From: an uncultured Eubacterium sp.
GTDB lineage: Bacteria; Bacillota; Clostridia; Lachnospirales; Lachnospiraceae
DNA: 36,544 nt
Assembly: GCA_900551945.1 (NCBI GenBank)
Contig: URYE01000019.1
Span: 1-36,544, forward strand
Direction: 5' to 3'
Part shown: one piece after another, positions 16,988 through 23,640 of the stretch
Position numbering within the stretch: position 1 is the first letter of the stretch
Layout of the letters: each line of letters begins with the position of its first letter
Notes under the pieces: generated by a model
What the model was told of the DNA's origin: nothing
Seen by the model: only the letters and a program-made list of their open reading frames with translations
The model's database searches: none
Program-made: the position numbers and the translations under genes

Positions 16988-17006
16988 TTTCGGTGTCGCA
17001 CCGAAA
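16988..17006. promoter_or_regulatory. Leader hairpin of pta
   Basis: TTTCGGTG / CACCGAAA around a 3-base loop, in the 5' untranslated region 35-53 bases before the pta start. Short A/T tracts only on the exit side; more likely a stabilising stem than a terminator. Confidence 0.5.
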
Positions 17007-17016
17007 TCCTATTAAA

Positions 17017-17045
17017 ATTATATACCAAATTTTTCATCAAAACAA
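17017..17045 (-). promoter_or_regulatory. Promoter of pta
   Basis: Minus-strand TTGTTT (17040-17045), 17 bases, TATAAT (17017-17022), immediately upstream of the leader hairpin. Confidence 0.55.
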
Positions 17046-17134
17046 GGTTTTTAATGTTTAAAATAACAAGCAATCCATAAAAATATGAATTTATTGCATT
17101 TTTAGCTAAATAAACTGTAAAATATTGTTATATT

Positions 17135-17372
17135 AAAATCTTGAGTTTTTGTATTTTGCATTACAATAACCTTTCGTAAGATAGCAGGAGTATATAAGTA
17201 ATAAATGCACCATTAAAAAGAACAATTAAATATATTTGTGTGACCATAGCAAACAAACTTATTTGATAAGGGCATACAAATATTTAATTGTTCTTTTTCT
17301 GGTGTGTGTTTACTTATATACGACTGATATCTCAAAGTTTAAATAATGCAAAATACAAAAACTCAAGATTTT
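17135..17372. mobile_element. MITE-like element with 29-base perfect terminal inverted repeats
   Basis: The first and last 29 bases (17135-17163 and 17344-17372) are exact reverse complements. Pairing continues inward with small interruptions almost to the middle, for example GTATATAAGTAA / TTACTTATATAC and AAAAAGAACAATTAAATAT / ATATTTAATTGTTCTTTTT. It contains no open frame. No convincing target-site duplication is visible. It fills most of the pta-tmcAL gap. The inner part has a diverged relative at 25098-25262. Confidence 0.75.
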
Positions 17373-17579
17373 CTTTAAACATATAATTATATTTTCTAAG
17401 TTATTGATTTATATTTATTTTCTTTTATGTTGTATTATTATATAACTTTATGGTAAATATTAATATATATTTTACTTATACATTTTTTATATTATCAAGT
17501 AATATATGACGAAACTCAATTAATACTCTAAAAATAAAACATATTATAATAACTGTAATTGCTATTAACAAATATCAGT

Positions 17580-17598
17580 GCGGATTGAAAATATCCGC
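17580..17598 (+). promoter_or_regulatory. Leader stem-loop before tmcAL
   Basis: GCGGAT / ATCCGC with a 7-base loop, ending 23 bases before the AGGAGG ribosome site. The rest of 17373-17635 is A+T-rich with a possible -10 near 17544-17550 and nothing else I can support. Confidence 0.4.
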
Positions 17599-17635
17599 CT
17601 GAATAACATATTTTGCTATTTTAGGAGGAATTTTT

Positions 17636-18937
17636 ATGAAGGCTGTTGGTCTTATAACGGAATACAATCCGCTTCATACGGGACATATATATCACATGAA
17701 TAAAGCTAAGGAAATAACGGGAGCTGATTGTTGTATTGCAGTTATGAGCGGTAATTTTGTACAACGTGGTGAGCCTGCTGTTGTGAATAAATATTTGCGT
17801 TGTGCTGCTGCAATTGAAGCTGGTGTCAATCTTTGCATTGAACTTCCGTCTTATTACGCCGTTTCAAGTGCTGAAAACTTTGCTGACGGTGCAGTAAAGC
17901 TGCTGAATTCATTAATGTGTAATTATGTAGTGTTTGGAAGTGAATGTGGGGATATTGATATTTTATATAATGCCGCTGATATTTTAATAAATGAACCAGA
18001 AAGTTATAGAATTGAATTAAAAAGCCTTTTATCAAATGGACTCTCATTTCCCGCTGCTAGACAAACTGCGCTTGTTAATTATATAACAACTTTCACCTCT
18101 AATAGTTCCAAAAAAACTACAACACATTTACATGATAAATCTCAACAAGAAATTGTAAGTGCATTATCTTCACCTAATAATATTTTAGGAATTGAATATA
18201 TTAAGTCAATAATTAAACACGACTTTAAACTTAAACCTTTTACCATTACAAGACAAGGCACAGGATATAATGAAAATGTTGTAAACGGACTTCCAAGTGC
18301 CTCGGCTATACGAACAATACTCTATGATTATATTGATAAAACTCCTGATAAATATAACCAACTGCCTAAAGAATTAGAACAACTCTTACCTGAAAGCATG
18401 GTTAATAAAATTTTAGAGCAACCACCTATAAAGCTTGACCATCTGACACCTTTGTTTAATTATAAAATGTCCGAATTATTCAATAAATGCTTTTATGATA
18501 AAAATGCTATCGCAAAGGAATTAAGCTCTTACACCGATATAAGCATTGAGTTAGGCAACCGCATGGCAGATTGTTTTAAAGGCAATGAACCACTTTCCGT
18601 TTACTGCATGAATGTAAAAAGTCGCCAATACACATATTCCAGAATATGTAGATGTGTACTTCACGTTATTCTTAACATTACTAAAATAAAATCAGCAAGA
18701 TACGATGGCGATAATGTTCCTTATATAAGAATATTAGGCTTTGACAAAGTAGGGCAAAAATATCTTTCTGAAATCAAGAAAAAATGCTCTACCCCTATTA
18801 TTACAAAAACAGCTGATTATAAAGATTTGCTTGTAGATGATATTTACTGTTCTTCTATATATAATCAGCTTGTATACAATACTTATAATTCTGTTATAAA
18901 AGATGAATTTAGACAACACATTTATCGAAAAGTTTAA
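17636..18937 (+). CDS. tmcAL: tRNA(Met) cytidine acetate ligase TmcAL
   Basis: Forms N4-acetylcytidine at the wobble base of elongator tRNA-Met using acetate and ATP. 433 residues. N-terminal GLITEYNPLHTGHIYHM carries the HxGH nucleotidyltransferase motif at 14-17; VMSGNFVQRGEPAVVNK and LPSYYAVSSAENFA are family-specific; GLPSASAIR is the second nucleotide motif. Start supported by AGGAGGAATTTTT. It is divergent from pta-ackA, whose product pool (acetate/acetyl phosphate) is chemically related, and next to pta as in many Lachnospiraceae. The C-terminal half is less conserved, as is usual. Confidence 0.95.
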   Translation: MKAVGLITEYNPLHTGHIYHMNKAKEITGADCCIAVMSGNFVQRGEPAVVNKYLRCAAAIEAGVNLCIELPSYYAVSSAENFADGAVKLLNSLMCNYVVFGSECGDIDILYNAADILINEPESYRIELKSLLSNGLSFPAARQTALVNYITTFTSNSSKKTTTHLHDKSQQEIVSALSSPNNILGIEYIKSIIKHDFKLKPFTITRQGTGYNENVVNGLPSASAIRTILYDYIDKTPDKYNQLPKELEQLLPESMVNKILEQPPIKLDHLTPLFNYKMSELFNKCFYDKNAIAKELSSYTDISIELGNRMADCFKGNEPLSVYCMNVKSRQYTYSRICRCVLHVILNITKIKSARYDGDNVPYIRILGFDKVGQKYLSEIKKKCSTPIITKTADYKDLLVDDIYCSSIYNQLVYNTYNSVIKDEFRQHIYRKV

Positions 18938-18943
18938 GTCCTT

Positions 18944-19882
18944 TTAAAATTCATCTGCAATATCATTAATACTTTGAGCCATATCAGCATTAATGCCTAT
19001 GGCTCTTTTTCCAAAGCTTTCTGGCACTATTGCTTCATTGAGATTAAGTCTTATTAAACTTATATTTTTATGTTCTCTTACTAACTTTTCAAATGGAAAT
19101 CTGATTATAGTTGGTGTGTTAAATCCGACTCCTAACTCCAATAAAACTAAGTTTTTATCTACAGCTTCTGACATATAATCAGAAAATCTTTTTTCTGATT
19201 CATACCAAGCTTTATCTTGAACAAAATACTCATCTTTTCGCAAATTCATATCCATTGCACCACCACAGACAGGACACTTTGGAACTAGATACTTAGGTAC
19301 TTTGCAATCACGCCTTGCTTTATCCATCTGATGAAATAAATCAACTGCATTGTAGATTTTATTATGGCAACCTTTAGCACATTGAATATGAAAATAATCG
19401 CCTTGTGTGCAAAATATTTTATCTTCTGAAAGCCCCGCTTTAGTAAATTGAGCATCAACATTTGTACTTAATACAAATATATTTTTATTGGAAATAATAC
19501 CTAATACAACTTTATGAAGTGGTGTCACATCAAGCTCTATTCCACCAAGAAGCGCTTGTTTTGACCAATAGCCCCAATAACTTTCTTTATCGGGATATGG
19601 ATAAAAGCCTGCATAATACATATCTTTCATATAGTCGCCTTTTCCATATTTTTGTTGAAACTCGCCAAAATTTTCTTCAAAAAACTTACCGCCATATTTT
19701 GCGCCTGCTGCCGCACTCATTCCAGCTCCCACACCTACCAATACATAATCAGATTGCTTAAGCAAACTTACAGCTTCACTAATTTGATTATTGTAAGGTG
19801 TATCTTGATATATGTAATCTTTTGCAGGAATTCCACACAAAAACGAATTAAATGTTATTTTACTTTGAAATAATTTCATCAT
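18944..19882 (-). CDS. Class M sirtuin (SirTM), protein ADP-ribosyltransferase type
   Basis: A 312-residue SIR2-fold protein of the macrodomain-linked class M. In characterised members (Staphylococcus, Streptococcus) it transfers ADP-ribose from NAD to lipoylated GcvH-L instead of deacetylating. Seen: GAGMSAAAG (52-60), STNVD (139-143) in place of TQNIDGL, and CTQGDY (158-163), where the catalytic His of classical sirtuins is replaced by Gln. A zinc ribbon follows: C168, C172, C203, C206 (CPVCGG). Start: AAAGGAG before two adjacent ATGs. The macrodomain gene lies 150 bases upstream on the same strand. No gcvH-like or lipoate ligase gene is in the window, so the target is open. Confidence 0.88.
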   Translation of the reverse strand: MMKLFQSKITFNSFLCGIPAKDYIYQDTPYNNQISEAVSLLKQSDYVLVGVGAGMSAAAGAKYGGKFFEENFGEFQQKYGKGDYMKDMYYAGFYPYPDKESYWGYWSKQALLGGIELDVTPLHKVVLGIISNKNIFVLSTNVDAQFTKAGLSEDKIFCTQGDYFHIQCAKGCHNKIYNAVDLFHQMDKARRDCKVPKYLVPKCPVCGGAMDMNLRKDEYFVQDKAWYESEKRFSDYMSEAVDKNLVLLELGVGFNTPTIIRFPFEKLVREHKNISLIRLNLNEAIVPESFGKRAIGINADMAQSINDIADEF

Positions 19883-19957
19883 AATTACTCCTTTGATATT
19901 CTAAACAAACTATAAGAACCACACTTTACTAATTGCTAATAGTTCATACCACAATCA

Positions 19958-19995
19958 CCAATGTCTTACTTTTAATTATTGTTCATGTAAATATA
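19958..19995. repeat. Degenerate copy of the dispersed palindromic repeat
   Basis: CTTACTTTTAATTATTGTTC followed by ATGTAAA resembles the repeat core at 22953-23013; it lies in the SirTM-macrodomain gap. Weak similarity. Confidence 0.3.
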
Positions 19996-20032
19996 AAAGT
20001 GGACTATAAATATCTACACAACTCATAAAAAA

Positions 20033-20806
20033 TCACTTTAAAAGTTTGCTATAAATTTTCTCATCATTATCTTTAAATACATTAAAAATAACTTTTATAT
20101 TGCTTCCTGTTTTTTGCTTGTATTCTTTAACTGTTTTTACTGCAATCTGTGCTGCCTTTTCATTTGGAAACATAAACACTCCCGTTGATATACAACAAAA
20201 AGCTATTGAATTTATATTATTTTTTGTTGCTAGTAAAAGACAATTCTCATAACATGAAGTAAGTAAATTCTCATGTTCTTTTGTAAGTCGTCCATTGACA
20301 ATAGGGCCTACTGTATGAATAACATAATCGCAAGGTAGATTAAAGGCTGGTGTAAGCTTTGCCTGCCCTGTTGGTTCTTCATATCCTTGTGACTGTATTA
20401 TATCATCACAATAATTGCGAAGCTGTATCCCTGCAAAGGTATGAATACAATTGTCAATACAGTTGTGACAAGGTTGATAACAACCCGTCATTCCACTATT
20501 TGCTGCATTTACAATTGCCCCCACCTTTAACCTTGTGATATCACCTTTCCAAATATAAATATCTTGTTGCACTTCTTTTAAATTATCAAGAGTGACTACA
20601 CCTTTGTTTTCATTTTCTAAAGTTAGATACTCATCTTGGATTGTTAAAAATTCATCATTCATTTTCTTTGGCAGCCTTATATTCATAAGCGACCTAAGAA
20701 GTGTTTTCTGCTCATTTTCTGATTTAGGAATTGATATATTTCTATACTGTGGTTGTTCTTGTAATAATGCTTGAATTAAATACTTTCTTCTCTCGTCTTG
20801 GTTCAT
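20033..20806 (-). CDS. Zinc-type macrodomain ADP-ribosyl hydrolase, SirTM partner
   Basis: A 257-residue protein with an N-terminal helical extension (1-85) and a macrodomain expected to remove ADP-ribose placed by the neighbouring SirTM. Macro motifs: KGDITRLKVGAIVNAANSGM (87-106) and CISTGVFMFPNEKAA (205-219). Between them is a Cys-rich loop, C109, C113, C116, C120 with His114 and His122 close by, which matches the zinc-containing macrodomain group of SirTM operons. It starts 13 bases after the nitroreductase remnant and precedes SirTM, so the three were probably one transcription unit. Which of the Cys and His bind metal is inferred. Confidence 0.88.
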   Translation of the reverse strand: MNQDERRKYLIQALLQEQPQYRNISIPKSENEQKTLLRSLMNIRLPKKMNDEFLTIQDEYLTLENENKGVVTLDNLKEVQQDIYIWKGDITRLKVGAIVNAANSGMTGCYQPCHNCIDNCIHTFAGIQLRNYCDDIIQSQGYEEPTGQAKLTPAFNLPCDYVIHTVGPIVNGRLTKEHENLLTSCYENCLLLATKNNINSIAFCCISTGVFMFPNEKAAQIAVKTVKEYKQKTGSNIKVIFNVFKDNDEKIYSKLLK

Positions 20807-20819
20807 TTTTTACCCACCT

Positions 20820-21251
20820 TCAATCTATTATCTTAATTCTTCCTGCCCTTCTAGGCTTACTGTGTGGTGCTTCGCCTTTAAGATATCCTAAAATTACAAA
20901 ACACTGACACTCATAATTATCGGGAATATTCCATTTTTTCATAAATCTTCTTCCTTCATCAGAATCAAATGTTTCCTTTCCCCTTGAGATAATGCAAGAA
21001 GCAATATCAAGCTCTGTGGCTTGCAAAATCGTATTTTCAGCACAACAAAAGGCATCTGCTGTCTTAAATAAAAAATCTTTTTGAGCAAAAACACAAACGA
21101 CAGTCGGTGCATCATAAAAACCATTTTTAATTGTTGTGTCGTCTATCGTGCTTGGTTGTTCTTTTGAAACAAAATTGCCTGCTAGGTTAGTTCTGTCAAA
21201 CTTTGCTATATTGATTTTGCCAATATGTGTTGTAAGTTCTTTATTATGAAT
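20820..21251 (-). pseudogene. Nitroreductase family protein lacking its N-terminus
   Basis: FMN-dependent NAD(P)H oxidoreductase family, C-terminal about 140 residues only. Readable from IHNKELTTHIGKINIAKFD through FYDAPTVVCVFAQK, the helix DAFCCAENTILQATELDIAS, and the terminal FVILGYLKGEAPHSKPRRAG. The first about 60 residues, with the RRSxR and SxxNxQPW-type FMN-binding segments, are absent. The upstream frame closes with TGA inside the radical SAM fragment. Start codon and ribosome site are lost. Reads as the 3' part of a gene fused by deletion to the rSAM gene. It is followed within 13 bases by the macrodomain gene. Confidence 0.75.
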
Positions 21252-21612
21252 TCATTCCATCTAATGACATCTGATATTTTTCACAACCACATGTCTTTAA
21301 CATTCTGCACACATTATCATCTAAATGAAATGGATTGCCCATAAGTGTAAATGGTATATTTTTACTCTTTAGTAATGCTAATAATTTCCAAAAATCAGGG
21401 TGGAGGATAGGGTCACCACCTGTTATGTAAAAATATGGTATTCTATTATATGCTTTGCAAAAATTTTCACAATTTTCCACAACCTTTAACATTTGTTTCA
21501 AATCCATGCTTTTTAATTGTTTACAACCTTCACCTGAAAATATATAACAATGTTTACAACGTTGGTCACATTCGTCAGTGATGTGCCATTGAAATGAAAA
21601 ATACTGACTCAT
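21244..21612 (-). pseudogene. Radical SAM peptide-maturase N-terminal fragment (ACGX-type)
   Basis: 122 residues of a radical SAM enzyme. FQWHITDECDQRCKHCYIF (7-25) supplies the CxxxCxxC cluster; IPYFYITGGDPILHPDFW is the GGE-like SAM contact; CEKYQMSLDG ends the readable homology. Peptide-modifying members of this class have about 350-450 residues with a C-terminal SPASM domain carrying extra iron-sulfur clusters; that part is missing and a stop follows MNS. A good ribosome site (GGAAGGA) precedes the ATG. The next gene upstream is a Cys-repeat peptide, so the intact enzyme would have been its maturase. The 3' end runs straight into the nitroreductase remnant. Confidence 0.75.
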
Positions 21613-21698
21613 ACTATCCTTCCCTTCTTGATTTTAATTAATAATGTAATCCTTTATCTACTTATCATTTTTACAACTGTTAAAAATACGCTCTGCGA

Positions 21699-21740
21699 GT
21701 TTTTATGCAAACACAAACTTTGGCTCATTGTTCGTTAAAG
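21699..21740. repeat. Dispersed palindromic repeat, partial copy 3
   Basis: TTATGCAAACACAAACTTTG then GCTCATTGTTCGTTAAA matches the core of the copy at 22953-23013. Located between the peptide gene and the radical SAM fragment. Confidence 0.5.
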
Positions 21741-21771
21741 TAAAAATGATAGTCACACTTAGTAGTGCTTA

Positions 21772-21939
21772 TTATGCACCACAAGATGTTGATTTTTCTT
21801 CTGTATTATCTGATGCTCTACATGCTGTTTTACAAGCTGCTGACTTTTCTTCTGTGTTGTCTGATGCTCCACATGCTGTTCCACAAGCTGCTGCTGTCTT
21901 TTTTTCATCATTCCATTCTGCAATATTTGATAATGCCAT
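21772..21939 (-). CDS. ACGX/CxxxC-repeat RiPP precursor peptide
   Basis: A 55-residue peptide gene too short for ordinary calling. GGAGG lies 6 bases before the ATG. Leader-like MALSNIAEWNDEKKTAA, then two 17-residue tandem units (AACGTACGASDNTEEKS and AACKTACRASDNTEEKS) and a final TSCGA. Cys at 19, 23, 36, 40 and 53 give CxxxC pairs. The first unit holds ACGTACGA, the motif that names the ACGX-repeat peptides paired with a dedicated radical SAM/SPASM protein in NCBI family models. The next gene on the same strand is a (truncated) radical SAM enzyme, then a nitroreductase. I infer thioether or similar crosslinking of the Cys; no product is known to me. Confidence 0.8.
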   Translation of the reverse strand: MALSNIAEWNDEKKTAAACGTACGASDNTEEKSAACKTACRASDNTEEKSTSCGA

Positions 21940-21994
21940 AATTAACCTCCTATAATTAAAACTTTATTTTGGGATTTCTCCCTGTTGCAATATT

Positions 21995-22023
21995 AGTATA
22001 GCAAGCAAGATTTGATAAAAAAA
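21995..22023 (-). promoter_or_regulatory. Putative promoter of the precursor peptide gene
   Basis: Minus-strand TATACT (21995-22000) with no recognisable -35 at 17 bases, suggesting a regulated promoter. An element GTACGCACCTTTTTGTGCC (22024-22042) lies directly upstream. Confidence 0.35.
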
Positions 22024-22179
22024 GTACGCACCTTTTTGTGCCATAGTTACATAAAGGTGACTACTGCGTATTTTGGGGCAGTTTCAGACTTTAAGATTTT
22101 AATTATTGTAGTTTGTCGTAATTAAATGCAGTTAAAGTTGTGTACTTTTTTGTGTACCAAGAACTTGTCTTATCTTAAA

Positions 22180-22208
22180 TTGACTTATACTACTCAATAC
22201 ATTAAAAT
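22180..22208 (+). promoter_or_regulatory. Promoter of the HxlR gene
   Basis: TTGACT (22180-22185), 17 bases, TAAAAT (22203-22208). GTGTACTTTTTTGTGTACC (22140-22158) lies upstream and resembles the element at 22024-22042 near the divergent peptide promoter. Confidence 0.45.
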
Positions 22209-22255
22209 ATAATGTAACATTGTATTTTGATGTATTGTATTATTAGGAGGTTATT

Positions 22256-22582
22256 ATGTTGGCAAAGAAAGAATTACCAGAATGTCCAGTTGCCACTACT
22301 GTTTCTCTTATTGGTAGCAAGTGGAAATTACTTATAATTAGAAATCTCTTGCAAAGACCATGGCGTTTTAATGAGTTAAAAAAAAACTTAGATGGAATTA
22401 GTCAAAAAGTTTTAACTGATAGTCTTCGCTCTATGGAAGAAGACGGCCTTATCACTAGAACTGTATACGCAGAAGTTCCACCTCGTGTAGAATATGCGTT
22501 AAGTGACTTAGGACTTACACTCAAACCAATTCTCGACTCAATGGTAGCATGGGGTAATGCTTATAAGAAAATGGAAAATTAA
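22256..22582 (+). CDS. HxlR-family transcriptional regulator
   Basis: A 108-residue winged-helix DNA-binding protein. Typical core: ECPVATTVSLIGSKWKLLII (9-28), RFNELKKNLDGISQKVLTDS, then MEEDGLITRTVYAEVPPRVEYALSDLG. The single N-terminal Cys10 is where redox-sensing HxlR proteins (YodB/HypR type) carry theirs. Start: AGGAGG 6 bases before the ATG. It is divergent from the peptide-rSAM-nitroreductase unit, and HxlR regulators often control adjacent nitroreductases, so it probably regulates that unit. A PadR remnant follows without a gap. Confidence 0.93.
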   Translation: MLAKKELPECPVATTVSLIGSKWKLLIIRNLLQRPWRFNELKKNLDGISQKVLTDSLRSMEEDGLITRTVYAEVPPRVEYALSDLGLTLKPILDSMVAWGNAYKKMEN

Positions 22583-22796
22583 AATAAAATACATTCCAGA
22601 CACAGAAGAAAGCACAATATATGCTATATTAAGACGACTCAACAAAGACCAATTAACTGAAACCTACTCAGGTTCAGTTTCAAATGGTCCAGTTAGAAAA
22701 TACTATAAGATATCAAAACTTGGTGAAGAACAATTAAAAGAATATATTGACTCTTGGAGGGTCTTGACTAATTTTTTTAAAGAATTAGATACATAA
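22557..22796 (+). pseudogene. PadR-family regulator, N-terminus lost, abutting HxlR
   Basis: The last about 70 residues of a PadR winged-helix regulator: YIPDTEESTIYAILRRLNKD, then GPVRKYYKISKLGEEQLKEY and a terminal W-containing helix. The first about 30-35 residues of the DNA-binding domain and any ribosome site are missing; the frame begins inside the 3' end of the HxlR gene in another frame. This is a deletion scar or an assembly join near 22580-22590. A strong terminator follows. Confidence 0.75.
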
Positions 22797-22840
22797 AAAT
22801 ATGTCAGTTAGATTATTATTTTCTAACTGACATATTTTTA
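22795..22840. terminator. Terminator after the PadR remnant
   Basis: Arms of about 17 bases, AAAATATGTCAGTTAGA and TCTAACTGACATATTTT, with a U tract on both strands. Confidence 0.9.
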
Positions 22841-22903
22841 TTATCTTTTACAATTACATTATGATATATTTTTTAAAATTAAAGATTATCTTGTAAATTA
22901 TTA

Positions 22904-22932
22904 TTGACTTTTTGTTTAATTAGAAATATACT
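22904..22932 (+). promoter_or_regulatory. Promoter of marR-type gene
   Basis: TTGACT (22904-22909), 17 bases, TATACT (22927-22932). Its -10 is covered by the palindrome at 22928-22947. Confidence 0.7.
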
Positions 22933-22947
22933 TAGGCTGCTAAGTAT
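22928..22947. promoter_or_regulatory. Probable MarR operator
   Basis: A 20-base palindrome ATACTTAGGCTGCTAAGTAT (8-base perfect arms, 4-base centre) overlapping the -10 of the regulator's own promoter: classic MarR autorepression geometry. A related site occurs at 23611-23630 before the MATE gene. Confidence 0.7.
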
Positions 22948-22952
22948 TTAGA

Positions 22953-23013
22953 TTTATGCGAACAACGAGCCAAAGTACATTATTTCATAAAATATTGGCG
23001 ACTATCGCATAAA
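22953..23013. repeat. Dispersed palindromic repeat, complete copy 4
   Basis: A 61-base unit bounded by TTTATGCGA and TCGCATAAA, perfect 9-base inverted ends, holding AACGAGCCAAAGT and TTGGCGACTA (in the opposite orientation to copies 1-3). It lies in the 5' leader of the marR gene. Confidence 0.65.
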
Positions 23014-23049
23014 CTATGAGAAACTCTCAGAGCTTACTTCTCATAGTTT
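23011..23049 (+). terminator. Attenuator-like stem-loop in the marR leader
   Basis: Arms AAACTATGAGAA and TTCTCATAGTTT (12 bases) around a 15-base loop, followed by TTAATTTTT, 47 bases before the ATG. Could terminate a share of transcripts or protect the mRNA. Confidence 0.5.
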
Positions 23050-23095
23050 TAATTTTTATGTGTAAAGAAATATTCTTTAAGAAAGTAGGTGTAAT

Positions 23096-23518
23096 ATGCT
23101 CTATCCAAAACATGCAGCTCGATATGTTAGCAAGTTGTCAAACAAACTGCGTAGAAAAATTGATGCTTTCTCAAGTAGACAAGACTTTAGTGGCTCTGAA
23201 GGGAAAGTTCTTCATTTTATTCTTGCTCAATCAGGTGATGTTTTTCAAAAAGATGTTGAAGAAGAATATAGTCTTCGCCCATCAACAGCAACGGAACTTT
23301 TAAAGAAAATGGAAAAGAATGGTCTTATATATAGACAGGCTATGCCAAATGACGCAAGGATGAAAAAAATCATTGTAACCGATAAAGCTCTGCAATACAA
23401 AGACATTGTTATGAATGATATTTTATCTCTTGAAGAAGAACTCACAAAAGGTATTTCACCAAAAGACTTAGATGTATTCTTTGATGTTATCGAAAAAATG
23501 ATGGATAATATATCTTAA
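23096..23518 (+). CDS. MarR-family transcriptional regulator
   Basis: A 140-residue winged-helix dimeric regulator. GSEGKVLHFILAQSGDVFQKDV leads into the recognition helix SLRPSTATELLKKMEKNGLI, then the wing (RQAMPNDARMKKIIVTDKA) and dimerisation helices. Start: AAGTAGGTG region a few bases upstream of ATG. The gene is followed by a MATE exporter on the same strand, the usual pairing of a ligand-sensing repressor with an efflux pump. The operator candidate in its own promoter supports autoregulation. Confidence 0.92.
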   Translation: MLYPKHAARYVSKLSNKLRRKIDAFSSRQDFSGSEGKVLHFILAQSGDVFQKDVEEEYSLRPSTATELLKKMEKNGLIYRQAMPNDARMKKIIVTDKALQYKDIVMNDILSLEEELTKGISPKDLDVFFDVIEKMMDNIS

Positions 23519-23575
23519 TTTAACAGCTTTCGTTAAAAACCACTTATATTCTTAAATATTTTTATATTTTACATA

Positions 23576-23606
23576 TAGACAATATAAAAACAGCTAAGAA
23601 TATTAT
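23576..23606 (+). promoter_or_regulatory. Putative promoter of the MATE gene
   Basis: TAGACA (23576-23581) and TATTAT (23601-23606) with a 19-base spacer: weak. It sits directly upstream of the second MarR-like site. Confidence 0.35.
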
Positions 23607-23610
23607 ACAA

Positions 23611-23630
23611 ATACTTAGGAAACTAATCTT
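23611..23630. promoter_or_regulatory. Second MarR-like operator, one half-site intact
   Basis: ATACTTAGGAAACTAATCTT: the left half is identical to the site at 22928-22947; the right half keeps CTAA. Its place just after the MATE -10 would allow repression. Confidence 0.5.
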
Positions 23631-23640
23631 TATCACTTTT

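Noticed and set aside
16954..17073. 40-residue N-terminal extension of Pta
   Set aside because: The extension covers the pta promoter, leader hairpin and AAGGAGG site and does not look like protein; the family starts at MGFIDT.
20939..21124. 61-residue minus-strand frame beside the nitroreductase remnant
   Set aside because: Out-of-frame shadow; the nitroreductase frame explains the same bases.
21728..21955. 75-residue plus-strand open frame with SSVLSDAPHAV-type repeats
   Set aside because: It is the antisense shadow of the Cys-repeat peptide gene; it has no ribosome site, while the minus frame has GGAGG and a sensible product.
13524..23013. Dispersed repeats considered as a CRISPR or attachment-site set
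   Set aside because: Copies are kilobases apart, in both orientations and imperfect; no integrase or cas gene is present.
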